NCBI GenBank assembly: GCA_943842625.1
Contig: CALTCK010000005.1
Coordinates: 1-64,000, forward strand
Reading direction: 5' to 3'
DNA from: an uncultured Flavobacteriaceae bacterium
Lineage (GTDB): Bacteria; Bacteroidota; Bacteroidia; Flavobacteriales; Flavobacteriaceae
Length of the DNA: 64,000 bases
Shown here: in pieces, positions 15,366 to 22,826 of the stretch
How the letters are laid out: each line of letters opens with the position of its first letter
Position numbering within the stretch: the stretch's first letter is position 1
Notes under the pieces: generated by a model
Database searches by the model: none
Seen by the model: only the letters and a program-made list of their open reading frames with translations
What the model was told of the DNA's origin: nothing
Program-made: the position numbers and the translations under genes

Positions 15366-15685
15366 TATAATTTATTTAGATAATTAGTTACATTATTCAG
15401 TATGTCAGAAAATTTATCTTGCAGTGCCGAATTTCCTTCGCGTAAATTATTTTCGTGCTGTTCTGCAATTTTATAACTCTTTTCGAGGCCCAAAATACTA
15501 ATTTTATGTTTAATCTTATGCACGTTTTCTGAACATAATTTTAATTTTTCAGATTTTATATTATCATAATATATATTTTTTTCAATTTTAAATTCTTTTT
15601 TGATAATAGAAAATAGCTTTATCTCAAAGGATTTATCACCTCCGGATAGGCTGTTAATATAATTTAAGTTGGCTTGTTCTTTCAC
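15365..15685 (-). CDS. Histidine phosphotransfer (Hpt) protein
   Basis: 106 residues, all-helical, stand-alone Hpt domain that relays phosphate between receivers. The motif VHKIKHKISILG gives the phospho-histidine H56 with the conserved lysine at 59, in the expected middle of the four-helix bundle; a second helix with EQHENNLREG follows. The gene sits between the histidine kinase (15 nt gap) and the LytTR regulator (1-nt overlap). Its presence implies a multi-step phosphorelay, since the kinase has no fused receiver or Hpt. Confidence 0.85.
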   Translation of the reverse strand: MKEQANLNYINSLSGGDKSFEIKLFSIIKKEFKIEKNIYYDNIKSEKLKLCSENVHKIKHKISILGLEKSYKIAEQHENNLREGNSALQDKFSDILNNVTNYLNKL

Positions 15686-15699
15686 AGTATTTTTCGCTG

Positions 15700-18168
15700 T
15701 TATTTTTTTAATGTAAAATAGAAAGTGGTGCCTTTTTTTAATTCACTTTCTAACCAAATATCTCCTCCGTGTAAACCAACAATTTTCTTTACTATGGAGA
15801 GTCCAATTCCGGTAGAATCTTTACTTCTATTTAGGGTGTGAAAAATCTTGAAAATTTTATTATGATATTTTTTGTCAATTCCGATTCCGTTATCTTTGAT
15901 AGAAAACTCATAATGATTTTCTTTGTTAGAAAAATCAATTTCTATAAGGCCTTTACTCTTATCTGAAAATTTAATTGCATTGGTAATTAGATTCAAAAAA
16001 ACTTGCTGAAGCTTTGTTTTATCTCCTTTAATAGATGGAAGTACTTGATTAACATTAATACTCACATGACTTGGGATGTAAAGAACAGTGATGATGCCTT
16101 CAATAATAGCATTTAAATCAACATCCGTTTTTTTCGAAGCTTCAATATCCACTCTAGAATAATGCAGCACATCCGATATTAATTGTTCCATTCTTTCGAG
16201 TGTTGTTTCTATGAGTTCAAAATTTTTAAGGCTATTCTCGTCAAATAAGTCCTTGTTATCTTCTTTTAACCAGTTAACTAGCGCGTCAATAGAGCGCAGT
16301 GGCGATTTTAAATCGTGCGATACAATGTGAGCATATTCTTGAAGCGCTTCGTTACTTTTTTCCCATTCTTTAAGTAATTCTTTGTTTTTAAGTTCTACCG
16401 TTTCACGTTCTCTTATGTTAAGCGCTGTTTTAAGACTAATTGCCACTAAATTAGCTATATTTTCTAATATTTTTGCCTGTTCTTTTGAGTAGTGATTTTT
16501 ATTTTTATGTTCAGAGTCAATAATTCCAATTACTTCTCCATTACTTATAATTGGAACCGTAATTTCTGATAAACGGATGGAATCGTCAACAATATATCGA
16601 GGATCTTTTGAGGTGTCTTTTATAATTTCAGAAATTCCAGATTGAACAACTGTTCCCACAATACCGTCAGACATTGGGATATCTAATTTATTTTTAATAC
16701 CGTAATCTTTCCCTAATTTATCTCCATAAACCGCAATTTGTTCTAAAACGTTCTTTTCCTTATTTACAAGATAAATTATACAATCATTTGTGTCGAGATA
16801 GTCCGCTATGTAACCAACAATTGACCATGCAATCTCATAGATGTTAGTTTTTCCAAGTAAGGCCTTTGTAATTCTATCAATAGTTTTAATGATAGCTGTA
16901 TTTTCTCTTTCGGAAGTAATGTCTTCTATCAATCCCAACTGATATTTAGTAACACCACTAAAATCTTTAATAGCATTCAAGGTAATTTTCACCCATAAAA
17001 CAGTTCCATCTTTTCTGAGGTATCTTTTGTTAACGGCAAAGTGATCTAGTTTCCCGCTATTCATCTTCTTTAGAAGTTCTTTATCGCTCGAAGATGCTAG
17101 GGCAAATTTTTCCATTGAAGTTCCTAAAACCTCCTCTTTTTTTACCCCCATTAATTCATCAAACGTTGAATTTGTCCTGATAAATTTATCATTTTTTCCT
17201 AGAATAATACCCATAGGAACATTACTGAAAATAGTGTCTAACTCCATTTTTTGTTCCTCTAATAATTCCCTATTATTTTTAGCTTCAGTAATATCTAGAT
17301 GGATACCTATAGATCCAATTACATTGCCTTTTTTATCGAAATTTGGAGCTCCACTAACTAACCAATGTCTCGTCTCCCCACTTTTTATTTTTACTTTTAA
17401 TTCATAAGAATTGGACTCTCCTTCCAATCGCACATCAATCGTTTTGTGTATTTTATCTGAATTAATAGTATCTAACTGAAAAATTTCTGAACATTTTTTA
17501 CCTACTAATTCACTTTGCTTGAATCCTGACATATCTAAAAAACTTTGATTTGCCATTAAAATTTCATCATGATTATTTACCTCAATTAACCCAAGATTCA
17601 TATTGGCAATGATGTTCTCGTATTTTAGTTTTTCTCCTTCAATAGCTTTCTGATATTTATCTTCTATCGTAATATCTCTTAAAATTCCTTGGGCTCCAGA
17701 AGCAATTCCATTATCATATATACTACTAGCATTGATGTGGACCAACTTTGTTTTATTATTGTGAGTGACGATTTTAACCCTAAAATCGGTTATAGATCCG
17801 TTTTTTAAGAGCTCTTTAAAGTTGGGAGCAACCATTTCTATATCATTAGGGTGTACCATACTTAATACATTGACTTTATCAGAAAGATTTTTTAACTCTA
17901 ATAAATCAACCGCAGAATTATTCATCTCTACTATATTCCCATTTAAATCTATTTCGACATAAGCATCAACAAGATTTTCAAAAACACCCTGTAGCTGAGA
18001 GTTAACTTTATTATTTAAGGAAGTTAATGTTATATTAGATTGTTCTAATTTTAAATTAAGTTGATACAATTCCTTAGACTTTTCCTCTAAAATTTTTTCA
18101 GCGAGTTTTCTGGAGGCTCGCTCTCTATCGAAAGCTCTTTTTAATATGTTTATTTCTTTTTGATTCAT
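15700..18168 (-). CDS. PAS/GAF sensor histidine kinase of the H-NOX operon
   Basis: 822-residue soluble kinase with no membrane segment. An N-terminal coiled coil (about 8-55) is followed by three PAS domains (about 60-170, 180-300, 305-425), a GAF domain (about 430-580), a dimerisation/phospho-acceptor domain with H618 in SHDLKSPLRSID, and a HATPase domain with N box NLITNAIKFS, G1 DNGIGID and G2 STGIGLSIVKKI. It overlaps the H-NOX gene by 4 nt, so it probably is the direct partner whose activity is set by ligand-bound H-NOX. The N-terminal coiled coil (RAFDRERASRKLAEKILEEK) is where such partners may dock, by inference. Confidence 0.93.
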   Translation of the reverse strand: MNQKEINILKRAFDRERASRKLAEKILEEKSKELYQLNLKLEQSNITLTSLNNKVNSQLQGVFENLVDAYVEIDLNGNIVEMNNSAVDLLELKNLSDKVNVLSMVHPNDIEMVAPNFKELLKNGSITDFRVKIVTHNNKTKLVHINASSIYDNGIASGAQGILRDITIEDKYQKAIEGEKLKYENIIANMNLGLIEVNNHDEILMANQSFLDMSGFKQSELVGKKCSEIFQLDTINSDKIHKTIDVRLEGESNSYELKVKIKSGETRHWLVSGAPNFDKKGNVIGSIGIHLDITEAKNNRELLEEQKMELDTIFSNVPMGIILGKNDKFIRTNSTFDELMGVKKEEVLGTSMEKFALASSSDKELLKKMNSGKLDHFAVNKRYLRKDGTVLWVKITLNAIKDFSGVTKYQLGLIEDITSERENTAIIKTIDRITKALLGKTNIYEIAWSIVGYIADYLDTNDCIIYLVNKEKNVLEQIAVYGDKLGKDYGIKNKLDIPMSDGIVGTVVQSGISEIIKDTSKDPRYIVDDSIRLSEITVPIISNGEVIGIIDSEHKNKNHYSKEQAKILENIANLVAISLKTALNIRERETVELKNKELLKEWEKSNEALQEYAHIVSHDLKSPLRSIDALVNWLKEDNKDLFDENSLKNFELIETTLERMEQLISDVLHYSRVDIEASKKTDVDLNAIIEGIITVLYIPSHVSINVNQVLPSIKGDKTKLQQVFLNLITNAIKFSDKSKGLIEIDFSNKENHYEFSIKDNGIGIDKKYHNKIFKIFHTLNRSKDSTGIGLSIVKKIVGLHGGDIWLESELKKGTTFYFTLKK

Positions 18169-18707
18169 TGATGGGTAGAAATATTAAACTCAACTCTAGT
18201 ACCCTGAGCATTTAATTTTTTTAGTTTTATTTCACTAGTAACATTAAAATATTCAAATGTTTTTTTCATTAATCCTAATCCAAAATGATGCATTGCTCTG
18301 CTTGATTTATAAATCATAATCAATGAATTTGCTGTTTTTTTTACTATTTCGAAGGTTGGCAACTCTGCATCTGGATATATTTTTTTAACCTCTACATGAA
18401 TATGATTTTCAATAGAAGAAATCATTTCCATCGGGTCATTATAGGTACTAAGTAATTCAGGGTAGCTAACTTCCAATACACTAAAAAAATGTTCACCATA
18501 AGTTAGCAACAAATCATCTTTCGATATTCCTGTATGTTCACTTAAATGAGTTAGGAGCTGTAACATTTCAGAAAAACTATAAGTACCAACAGAGGTGTAA
18601 ACTCCATTGGACTTTAAATCTGAATTTATAATTATGGTATCCACCATTTCTAAACCAAACTTATTTTCAACCAATTCTAAAAATTCTGTAAATACAATTC
18701 CTTTCAT
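18165..18707 (-). CDS. H-NOX heme nitric oxide/oxygen-binding sensor
   Basis: 180-residue gas sensor. I place the start at ATG 18707 (MKGIVFTEFLELVENKFG), the classic H-NOX start, not at the upstream ATG 18737, which lies inside the receiver gene. The proximal heme histidine is H104 in NHIHVEVKKIYPDAELP (seven residues before the conserved Tyr-Pro), and the heme-propionate motif YxSxR is Y133-K-S-S-R137. No distal-pocket tyrosine was assigned, so NO is the more likely ligand than O2 (inference). It lies 2 nt after the receiver gene and overlaps the kinase by 4 nt. Confidence 0.93.
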   Translation of the reverse strand: MKGIVFTEFLELVENKFGLEMVDTIIINSDLKSNGVYTSVGTYSFSEMLQLLTHLSEHTGISKDDLLLTYGEHFFSVLEVSYPELLSTYNDPMEMISSIENHIHVEVKKIYPDAELPTFEIVKKTANSLIMIYKSSRAMHHFGLGLMKKTFEYFNVTSEIKLKKLNAQGTRVEFNISTHQ

Positions 18708-18709
18708 GA

Positions 18710-19120
18710 TTATTTTATTAACTCGTTTGCACTCCAATAGGAGAGTAATATATTTATTTTAGCTATATAATCTTGATATTTTAATGGTTTCTGGACATAA
18801 CCAGCAATCCCAATATTATAACACTCCAAAAGGTCTTTTTTATTACTAGAGGTAGTTAAAATTATGGTAGGTATAAATTTTAGTGACTCATTTGTTTTTA
18901 AGATGCTTAGAAATTCAATCCCATTAATTTTTGGCATATTAAGGTCTAATAGAATGATATCTGGATAATATTCTTTATTTAATAATAGCTCTAATGCATC
19001 TTCACCATTGTTTACCTCTGTAACTTTATGATTCATGTTTAACGATAACATTGCCCTATTTAGTTTCATAAGTTCAATGGTATCATCTTCAATTAATAAA
19101 ATTTTTAGTTCTCGCTTCAT
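18710..19120 (-). CDS. Single-domain response regulator (receiver only)
   Basis: 136 residues, a receiver without output domain. Acidic pocket E11-D12-D13, phospho-acceptor D59 in IILLDLNMPKING, TTSS switch and the VQKP lysine are all present. As the first gene of the H-NOX operon, it probably serves as the intermediate receiver between the kinase and the Hpt protein, or as an adaptor to motility or protein partners. A TACCTTTA (19167-19160) element resembles a -7 box upstream, but without a -33 partner. Confidence 0.9.
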   Translation of the reverse strand: MKRELKILLIEDDTIELMKLNRAMLSLNMNHKVTEVNNGEDALELLLNKEYYPDIILLDLNMPKINGIEFLSILKTNESLKFIPTIILTTSSNKKDLLECYNIGIAGYVQKPLKYQDYIAKINILLSYWSANELIK

Positions 19121-19298
19121 TTTTTTATTACCTTATGCATTAAGATTTTAATTTTTTTTAAAGGTATTGTTTTTTATGGGAAAAATACGATGAATTGCGT
19201 TTTATTGTAGTTAAGTGGGGCTTTAAAATGATTTTGGTTTTGTTAAACTAGCCCTGTTAAACTTTTAAAGTTGATTAAAATCATAACATAAGGCTATA

Positions 19299-19326
19299 AA
19301 AAAACCCTCCAATTGGAGGGTTTTTT
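19299..19326 (-). terminator. Terminator of the 21443-19359 unit
   Basis: AAAAAACCCTCCAA / TTGGAGGGTTTTTT, a perfect 28-bp inverted repeat just after the stop of the 19359 gene. It separates this leftward unit from the H-NOX operon, which begins at 19120. Confidence 0.85.
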
Positions 19327-19358
19327 ATTGTAGAAAACACTATTTCTAGGTTTACTTT

Positions 19359-19886
19359 TTAATTGACACGAGTCAGATTGCAAGTAGCTTTAAAAGCAAC
19401 TCCTTTTGGACCCGAAACCGTATACTCGTAGTAGGCTTGATTTGGATCTTCCGGCATCGTATCTATTTTCCAAGAGGTCACAAACATATCTTTAGCAAGA
19501 GATAAGTTGCTAAGCTCAGCATCCGTAGTAAATTCAAACACACCATCTTTGCTACTTTCTAAACGAGATACAGGACGGTTTTTTAAACCACAGTAATGAG
19601 TCAGTAAAAGTTCATCATTTTGTAAGTTAAAAATAGTAAGCATTTCAATGCCCCCTGTAAAGCTCTCCTCCATTAAAGCGCTACCATTTGAAGTAATACT
19701 ATATTCGACATTAAAACTATCTGAGGAACCATTAGTTCTCTCTAAAGTTCCAGCCCATTTTCCTTCAAGAGACTTTAGCATTGTAAAATCGTCTGCAGGA
19801 ATTGGTTCTAAAACGGGATTTATCCCTGCTGTACAAATCGAAGTGCATAAAAATAACACACCGAAAAAAGTGAATAATTTTTTCAT
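19359..19886 (-). CDS. Exported lipocalin-like/DUF1579-like protein
   Basis: 175 residues with an N-terminal signal peptide (MKKLFTFFGVLFLCTSICTAG). The mature part starts with FTMLKSLEGKWAGTLERTNG, the G-x-W opening of lipocalin- and DUF1579-like beta barrels, and continues as antiparallel strands ending FKATCNLTRVN. A small ligand-binding role in the periplasm is likely but the ligand is unknown. It lies 11 nt after the 19898 gene, so the two are cotranscribed, and is followed by a strong terminator. Part of a cluster of small exported ligand-binding folds. Confidence 0.75.
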   Translation of the reverse strand: MKKLFTFFGVLFLCTSICTAGINPVLEPIPADDFTMLKSLEGKWAGTLERTNGSSDSFNVEYSITSNGSALMEESFTGGIEMLTIFNLQNDELLLTHYCGLKNRPVSRLESSKDGVFEFTTDAELSNLSLAKDMFVTSWKIDTMPEDPNQAYYEYTVSGPKGVAFKATCNLTRVN

Positions 19887-19897
19887 GATTAATCTAT

Positions 19898-20584
19898 TTA
19901 GTTAAATTGTTTTAAAATACGTAATTCGTAGTCTTTTACATCTTCTCGAGGTCCTCTCTCTTGGATAAGTTTCATAAATTTATCATCTTTTTGAAGTTTA
20001 TCATACAACATCATATGGTCTTCTTTGTCTTTTCCTGATAAAGCTACCCAGTGAGATGCACCATTGGGCCTTCCAAAATCGTAGGTGCCAAATCCAACAG
20101 CTCTACCTTCAAAATCATCTTTAAACTCTTCAACAATTTTATCATGACCTGCTTTAAACATCATTGGATCATCAATTTTAATATCCCAAATATGAACAAC
20201 ACGATTTTCCTCTGCATCTCCGTTTTGCCAACTCAATACTCTTCCAGAATAGGATGCTTGCCATTCATCTACATAATTAACCATATTTGCCCATAAAGCA
20301 TCATTTTTATCATCGCTAACAGCATCTTCTGCCATCATCTCCTCTCCCATAGTCCAAAACCAAACCAAGCGATGGGTTGCTCCGTTTGACCTTCCATTTC
20401 CAAGTCGTTCTAAAGAAATTCCGCCTTGATTCATTTCAACATCATCAAATGTTTCATTAAAAACATTGAGAATATCTTTCTGAGTGTGTGGTTTGGCTTT
20501 AAATTCGACCACACTATAGGCCATTGTTTGTGCGCTAAGTGACACTGTAGCAAAAAATGCTAATACTAAAATAATTTGTTTCAT
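19898..20584 (-). CDS. Exported protein with internal duplication (ABM-like halves)
   Basis: 228 residues, signal peptide MKQIILVLAFFATVSLSAQ. The mature protein is two similar halves: GNGRSNGATHRLVWFWTMG (first) and FGRPNGASHWVALSG (second) occupy equal positions. Each is followed by a helical segment with acidic/Met residues and preceded by a helix containing a V.EF or IVEEF core. The pattern fits tandem ferredoxin-like (ABM/dimeric alpha-beta barrel) domains, which bind small ligands or heme; no catalytic residue is assignable. First or second gene of the leftward unit, 11 nt before the 19359 gene. Confidence 0.75.
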   Translation of the reverse strand: MKQIILVLAFFATVSLSAQTMAYSVVEFKAKPHTQKDILNVFNETFDDVEMNQGGISLERLGNGRSNGATHRLVWFWTMGEEMMAEDAVSDDKNDALWANMVNYVDEWQASYSGRVLSWQNGDAEENRVVHIWDIKIDDPMMFKAGHDKIVEEFKDDFEGRAVGFGTYDFGRPNGASHWVALSGKDKEDHMMLYDKLQKDDKFMKLIQERGPREDVKDYELRILKQFN

Positions 20585-20657
20585 TGTAAAGTTTTTTAAT
20601 TGTTAGTAAAATAATAAGCTTTTTGCGGTCAGTTATTATAAAGGTCTTGAGTTGATA

Positions 20658-21443
20658 TTAATAGGCGGTATAGTTACTATTTGAATGAGCTACAGTTAGA
20701 CCGTTAGCTCCTCCTTTCATATAAGGAATCATTTTTTCAATAATTTTATATTCATCTGCAGTTTGTCTCCATTCAATATATTTTAAGAATAGATCGTTAG
20801 ATGCCCAATCTTCGACAATCCAAACCGTATTTGTTTCACTATTGTAAACCATCTCTGTAGACATACAACCTTCGTATGCTCTGGTAGCGGCTAGGCCGCC
20901 TTCACTGTTTAAAAGTGCCATGATTTCATTGGCTTTACCATCTTTAATTTCGATGGTTGCAAAAACTTTTGTTTTAGGATAAACAGCATTATACATTCCG
21001 CCATAGTCAAAGAAATCTCCTTGAGTGATCACTTTTCCTTCTGCGTCAAAATTAAAATACCAGTAGCCCATCAGACTCAATTGTTTTCCCGTAGCAACAT
21101 TAGTTCCCGTCCAAGTTCCATAGGTTCTTACACTTCCATCCAATACGCCTTCTTGGTCTGTTCCTGGAAGCCAAACATTTGCATTGTACTTGATATCATC
21201 AAAATCGTTATGATACCCTTCTAGCATAGCTTTATACTGGTCAAAGCCCGATGCTTTTGCACCATACATAGAGGTAATTGATTCCATTTTTTCGCTTACT
21301 AAAGCTAATTGAGCTTCTAGATTTTCTTCTTCATGAAGTTGAAATAATTTTTGAGCAGTTGCTAGGTTTTTAGCGTAATCAGGATTGTTGTTACAACTCG
21401 TTAGTATAGTTGCCATTAAAAATAGTAGAATAAGTCTTTTCAT
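20658..21443 (-). CDS. Lipoprotein fusing NTF2/SnoaL-like and ABM-like domains
   Basis: 261 residues, lipoprotein signal MKRLILLFLMATILTSC (Cys17). Residues 25-165 are NTF2/SnoaL-like and clearly homologous to the 22229 protein (shared NANVWLPG / TANNWLPG, LDGSVRTYGTWTGT, GDFFDYGGM). Residues 170-255 resemble an antibiotic-biosynthesis-monooxygenase (ABM) domain: VFATIEIKDGKANEIMALL, then TNTVWIVEDWASNDLFLKYI. So one protein carries the two folds that are separate in its neighbours. Membrane-anchored by lipidation; enzymatic role unknown. 73 nt upstream of 19898 in the same direction. Confidence 0.8.
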   Translation of the reverse strand: MKRLILLFLMATILTSCNNNPDYAKNLATAQKLFQLHEEENLEAQLALVSEKMESITSMYGAKASGFDQYKAMLEGYHNDFDDIKYNANVWLPGTDQEGVLDGSVRTYGTWTGTNVATGKQLSLMGYWYFNFDAEGKVITQGDFFDYGGMYNAVYPKTKVFATIEIKDGKANEIMALLNSEGGLAATRAYEGCMSTEMVYNSETNTVWIVEDWASNDLFLKYIEWRQTADEYKIIEKMIPYMKGGANGLTVAHSNSNYTAY

Positions 21444-21654
21444 TGTTTTGTTTGATTTATTAATAAAAAAATTGAATTATCGACTCTTTTGTTATCAAAA
21501 ACAAAGAGCAAAAAAAGTGGTAGTTATTATTCTATTAATTTAGAAAGAAGTTATAAAGTAAAATTACAAAAAACTTTCATTTAAATGTAATTTTCAAGCA
21601 GTTTCATCAAGTTTTTAATCACACTCTTCTGTGTTAGGTAAAATAATTAAAATC

Positions 21655-22077
21655 TTATTCCCCTTTGAGCATCTTTTTAAAATTTTCCAAATCGAATTCA
21701 TTTCCATAAAATAGGGTGCTCATTTTCATAATATCTGCTGCAATTAATACAGCCGTTTTTATTTCTTCGTCAGTAGCACCGAGTCTTTTTAGCTCAGCCA
21801 CGTGATAGGGAATACAATATTGACATTTGATGGCTGCAGAAGTTGCAATACCAACAAGATGAGCTTCCTTTTCAGGAATAACCCCTTCTTTATATAAGCC
21901 CATTTGAGCTTTAAAATAAGTATCTGAACTTTTTAAAATTGAAGTTGGATAAACCGAACTAAAAGGGTTTGTAGCTTTAATTGAAGTTTTCTCCGCGTCA
22001 CTTATAGGAGCATCTTGAGCGTTTATGCCTAAAGTAAGAGCGAAAAAGAATAGTAGGGATAAATATTTTTTCATCAT
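21655..22077 (-). CDS. Exported AhpD-like / carboxymuconolactone decarboxylase family protein
   Basis: 140 residues. It has the AhpD-type active-site motif CQYCIPYH (CxxC followed by His) at about residues 85-92, then the family helix LKRLGATDEEIKTAVLIAADIM. Unusually for the family, it has a signal peptide (MMKKYLSLLFFFALTLGINAQ), so the thiol chemistry would take place in the periplasm. AhpD-like proteins reduce peroxiredoxin partners or handle peroxides. It is transcribed away from the 22229 NTF2-like gene; a perfect palindrome lies between them. Confidence 0.88.
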   Translation of the reverse strand: MMKKYLSLLFFFALTLGINAQDAPISDAEKTSIKATNPFSSVYPTSILKSSDTYFKAQMGLYKEGVIPEKEAHLVGIATSAAIKCQYCIPYHVAELKRLGATDEEIKTAVLIAADIMKMSTLFYGNEFDLENFKKMLKGE

Positions 22078-22159
22078 TTAAAATTGTTTTATTTGATAAA
22101 AATAAATTTTTATTTATTTTTTTATGTTATTTTAATGTCAATAAAAAGTTAATTTATTG

Positions 22160-22177
22160 ATTATTTGCGCAAATAAT
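22160..22177. promoter_or_regulatory. 18-bp perfect palindrome between divergent genes
   Basis: ATTATTTGCGCAAATAAT, perfectly self-complementary. It is flanked by a further TTATTG / CAATAA pair that is offset by 3 nt. It sits 82 nt from the AhpD-like start and 51 nt from the NTF2-like start, the position expected for an operator of a dimeric regulator acting on both genes. Confidence 0.5.
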
Positions 22178-22228
22178 AAACAATAATTTATAAATTTAAC
22201 ACTTAACATAAATTAAAACCATAAAACA

Positions 22229-22738
22229 ATGAAAACTATTTTAGTATCCCTATCGATAGTAGCTTTCCTATTCTCTTGCGAAAGTGGAAATCATGTCGAT
22301 TTTAGTAAAAATGTTGAAACCGTTAAAGAATTAGTGAATCTGCATGCTCTCGAAGATGCAGATGGTATCAGTGCTCTTTTTCATGATGATCTTGAATGGC
22401 AGGGTCCTGCTTATGGTTCTGGTCAGTTAAATAAAGCAGACCACATGGCTGCAATTGTGATGTATCACGATATGTTTGACAATTTAAAGTATACCGCTAA
22501 TAACTGGTTACCTGGAGTAAATGCAGAAACCGGTCAATTAGACGGTAGCGTAAGAACGTACGGTGTTTGGACAGGAACACACACCGCAACAGAAACTCCT
22601 TTAGAGTTAACCTCCTACCATACATTTGATTTTAAGGACGGTAAAATAATTACAGGTGGCGATTATTTTGACCTTGGCGGAATGGTTGCTTCCTTTCAAG
22701 TTACTCCAGAAACCGATCAAGCTGACGCAGTAGAATAA
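22229..22738 (+). CDS. SnoaL/NTF2-like lipoprotein
   Basis: 169 residues, lipoprotein signal MKTILVSLSIVAFLFSC (Cys17). The mature part is a single NTF2/SnoaL-like domain (KELVNLHALEDADGISALFHDD, NWLPGVNAETGQLDGSVRTYG, GKIITGGDYFDLGGM). It is a close relative of the N-terminal half of the 20658 protein, so gene duplication has shaped this cluster. Acidic, probably outer-membrane anchored, facing the periplasm. It is divergent from the AhpD-like gene across a palindromic operator candidate. Confidence 0.82.
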   Translation: MKTILVSLSIVAFLFSCESGNHVDFSKNVETVKELVNLHALEDADGISALFHDDLEWQGPAYGSGQLNKADHMAAIVMYHDMFDNLKYTANNWLPGVNAETGQLDGSVRTYGVWTGTHTATETPLELTSYHTFDFKDGKIITGGDYFDLGGMVASFQVTPETDQADAVE

Positions 22739-22765
22739 GCAAAACCTAATTTAATATTTATTTGA

Positions 22766-22806
22766 TACGGCGATATTTTAGAATAAATATCGCCGTACTA
22801 TATTTG
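22766..22806 (+). promoter_or_regulatory. Inverted repeat overlapping the promoter of the 22827 gene
   Basis: TACGGCGATATTT (22766-22778), 6-nt loop, AAATATCGCCGTA (22785-22797): a perfect 13-bp stem, directly followed by TATATTTG (22799-22806), an exact -7 box. The hairpin covers the whole -33/spacer region. It can end transcription from the 22229 gene, although there is no T run, or act as an operator for the next gene. Confidence 0.55.
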
Positions 22807-22826
22807 TGAAAATAAATTTTTTGTTA

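Noticed and set aside
18708-18737. Upstream ATG for the H-NOX gene
   Set aside because: It lies within the receiver gene, and the family starts at MKGIV (18707).
22806-22826. GTG start for the carboxypeptidase-regulatory-domain gene
   Set aside because: The GTG is formed by the last G of the -7 box, hence before any transcription start; ATG 22827 gives a good signal peptide.
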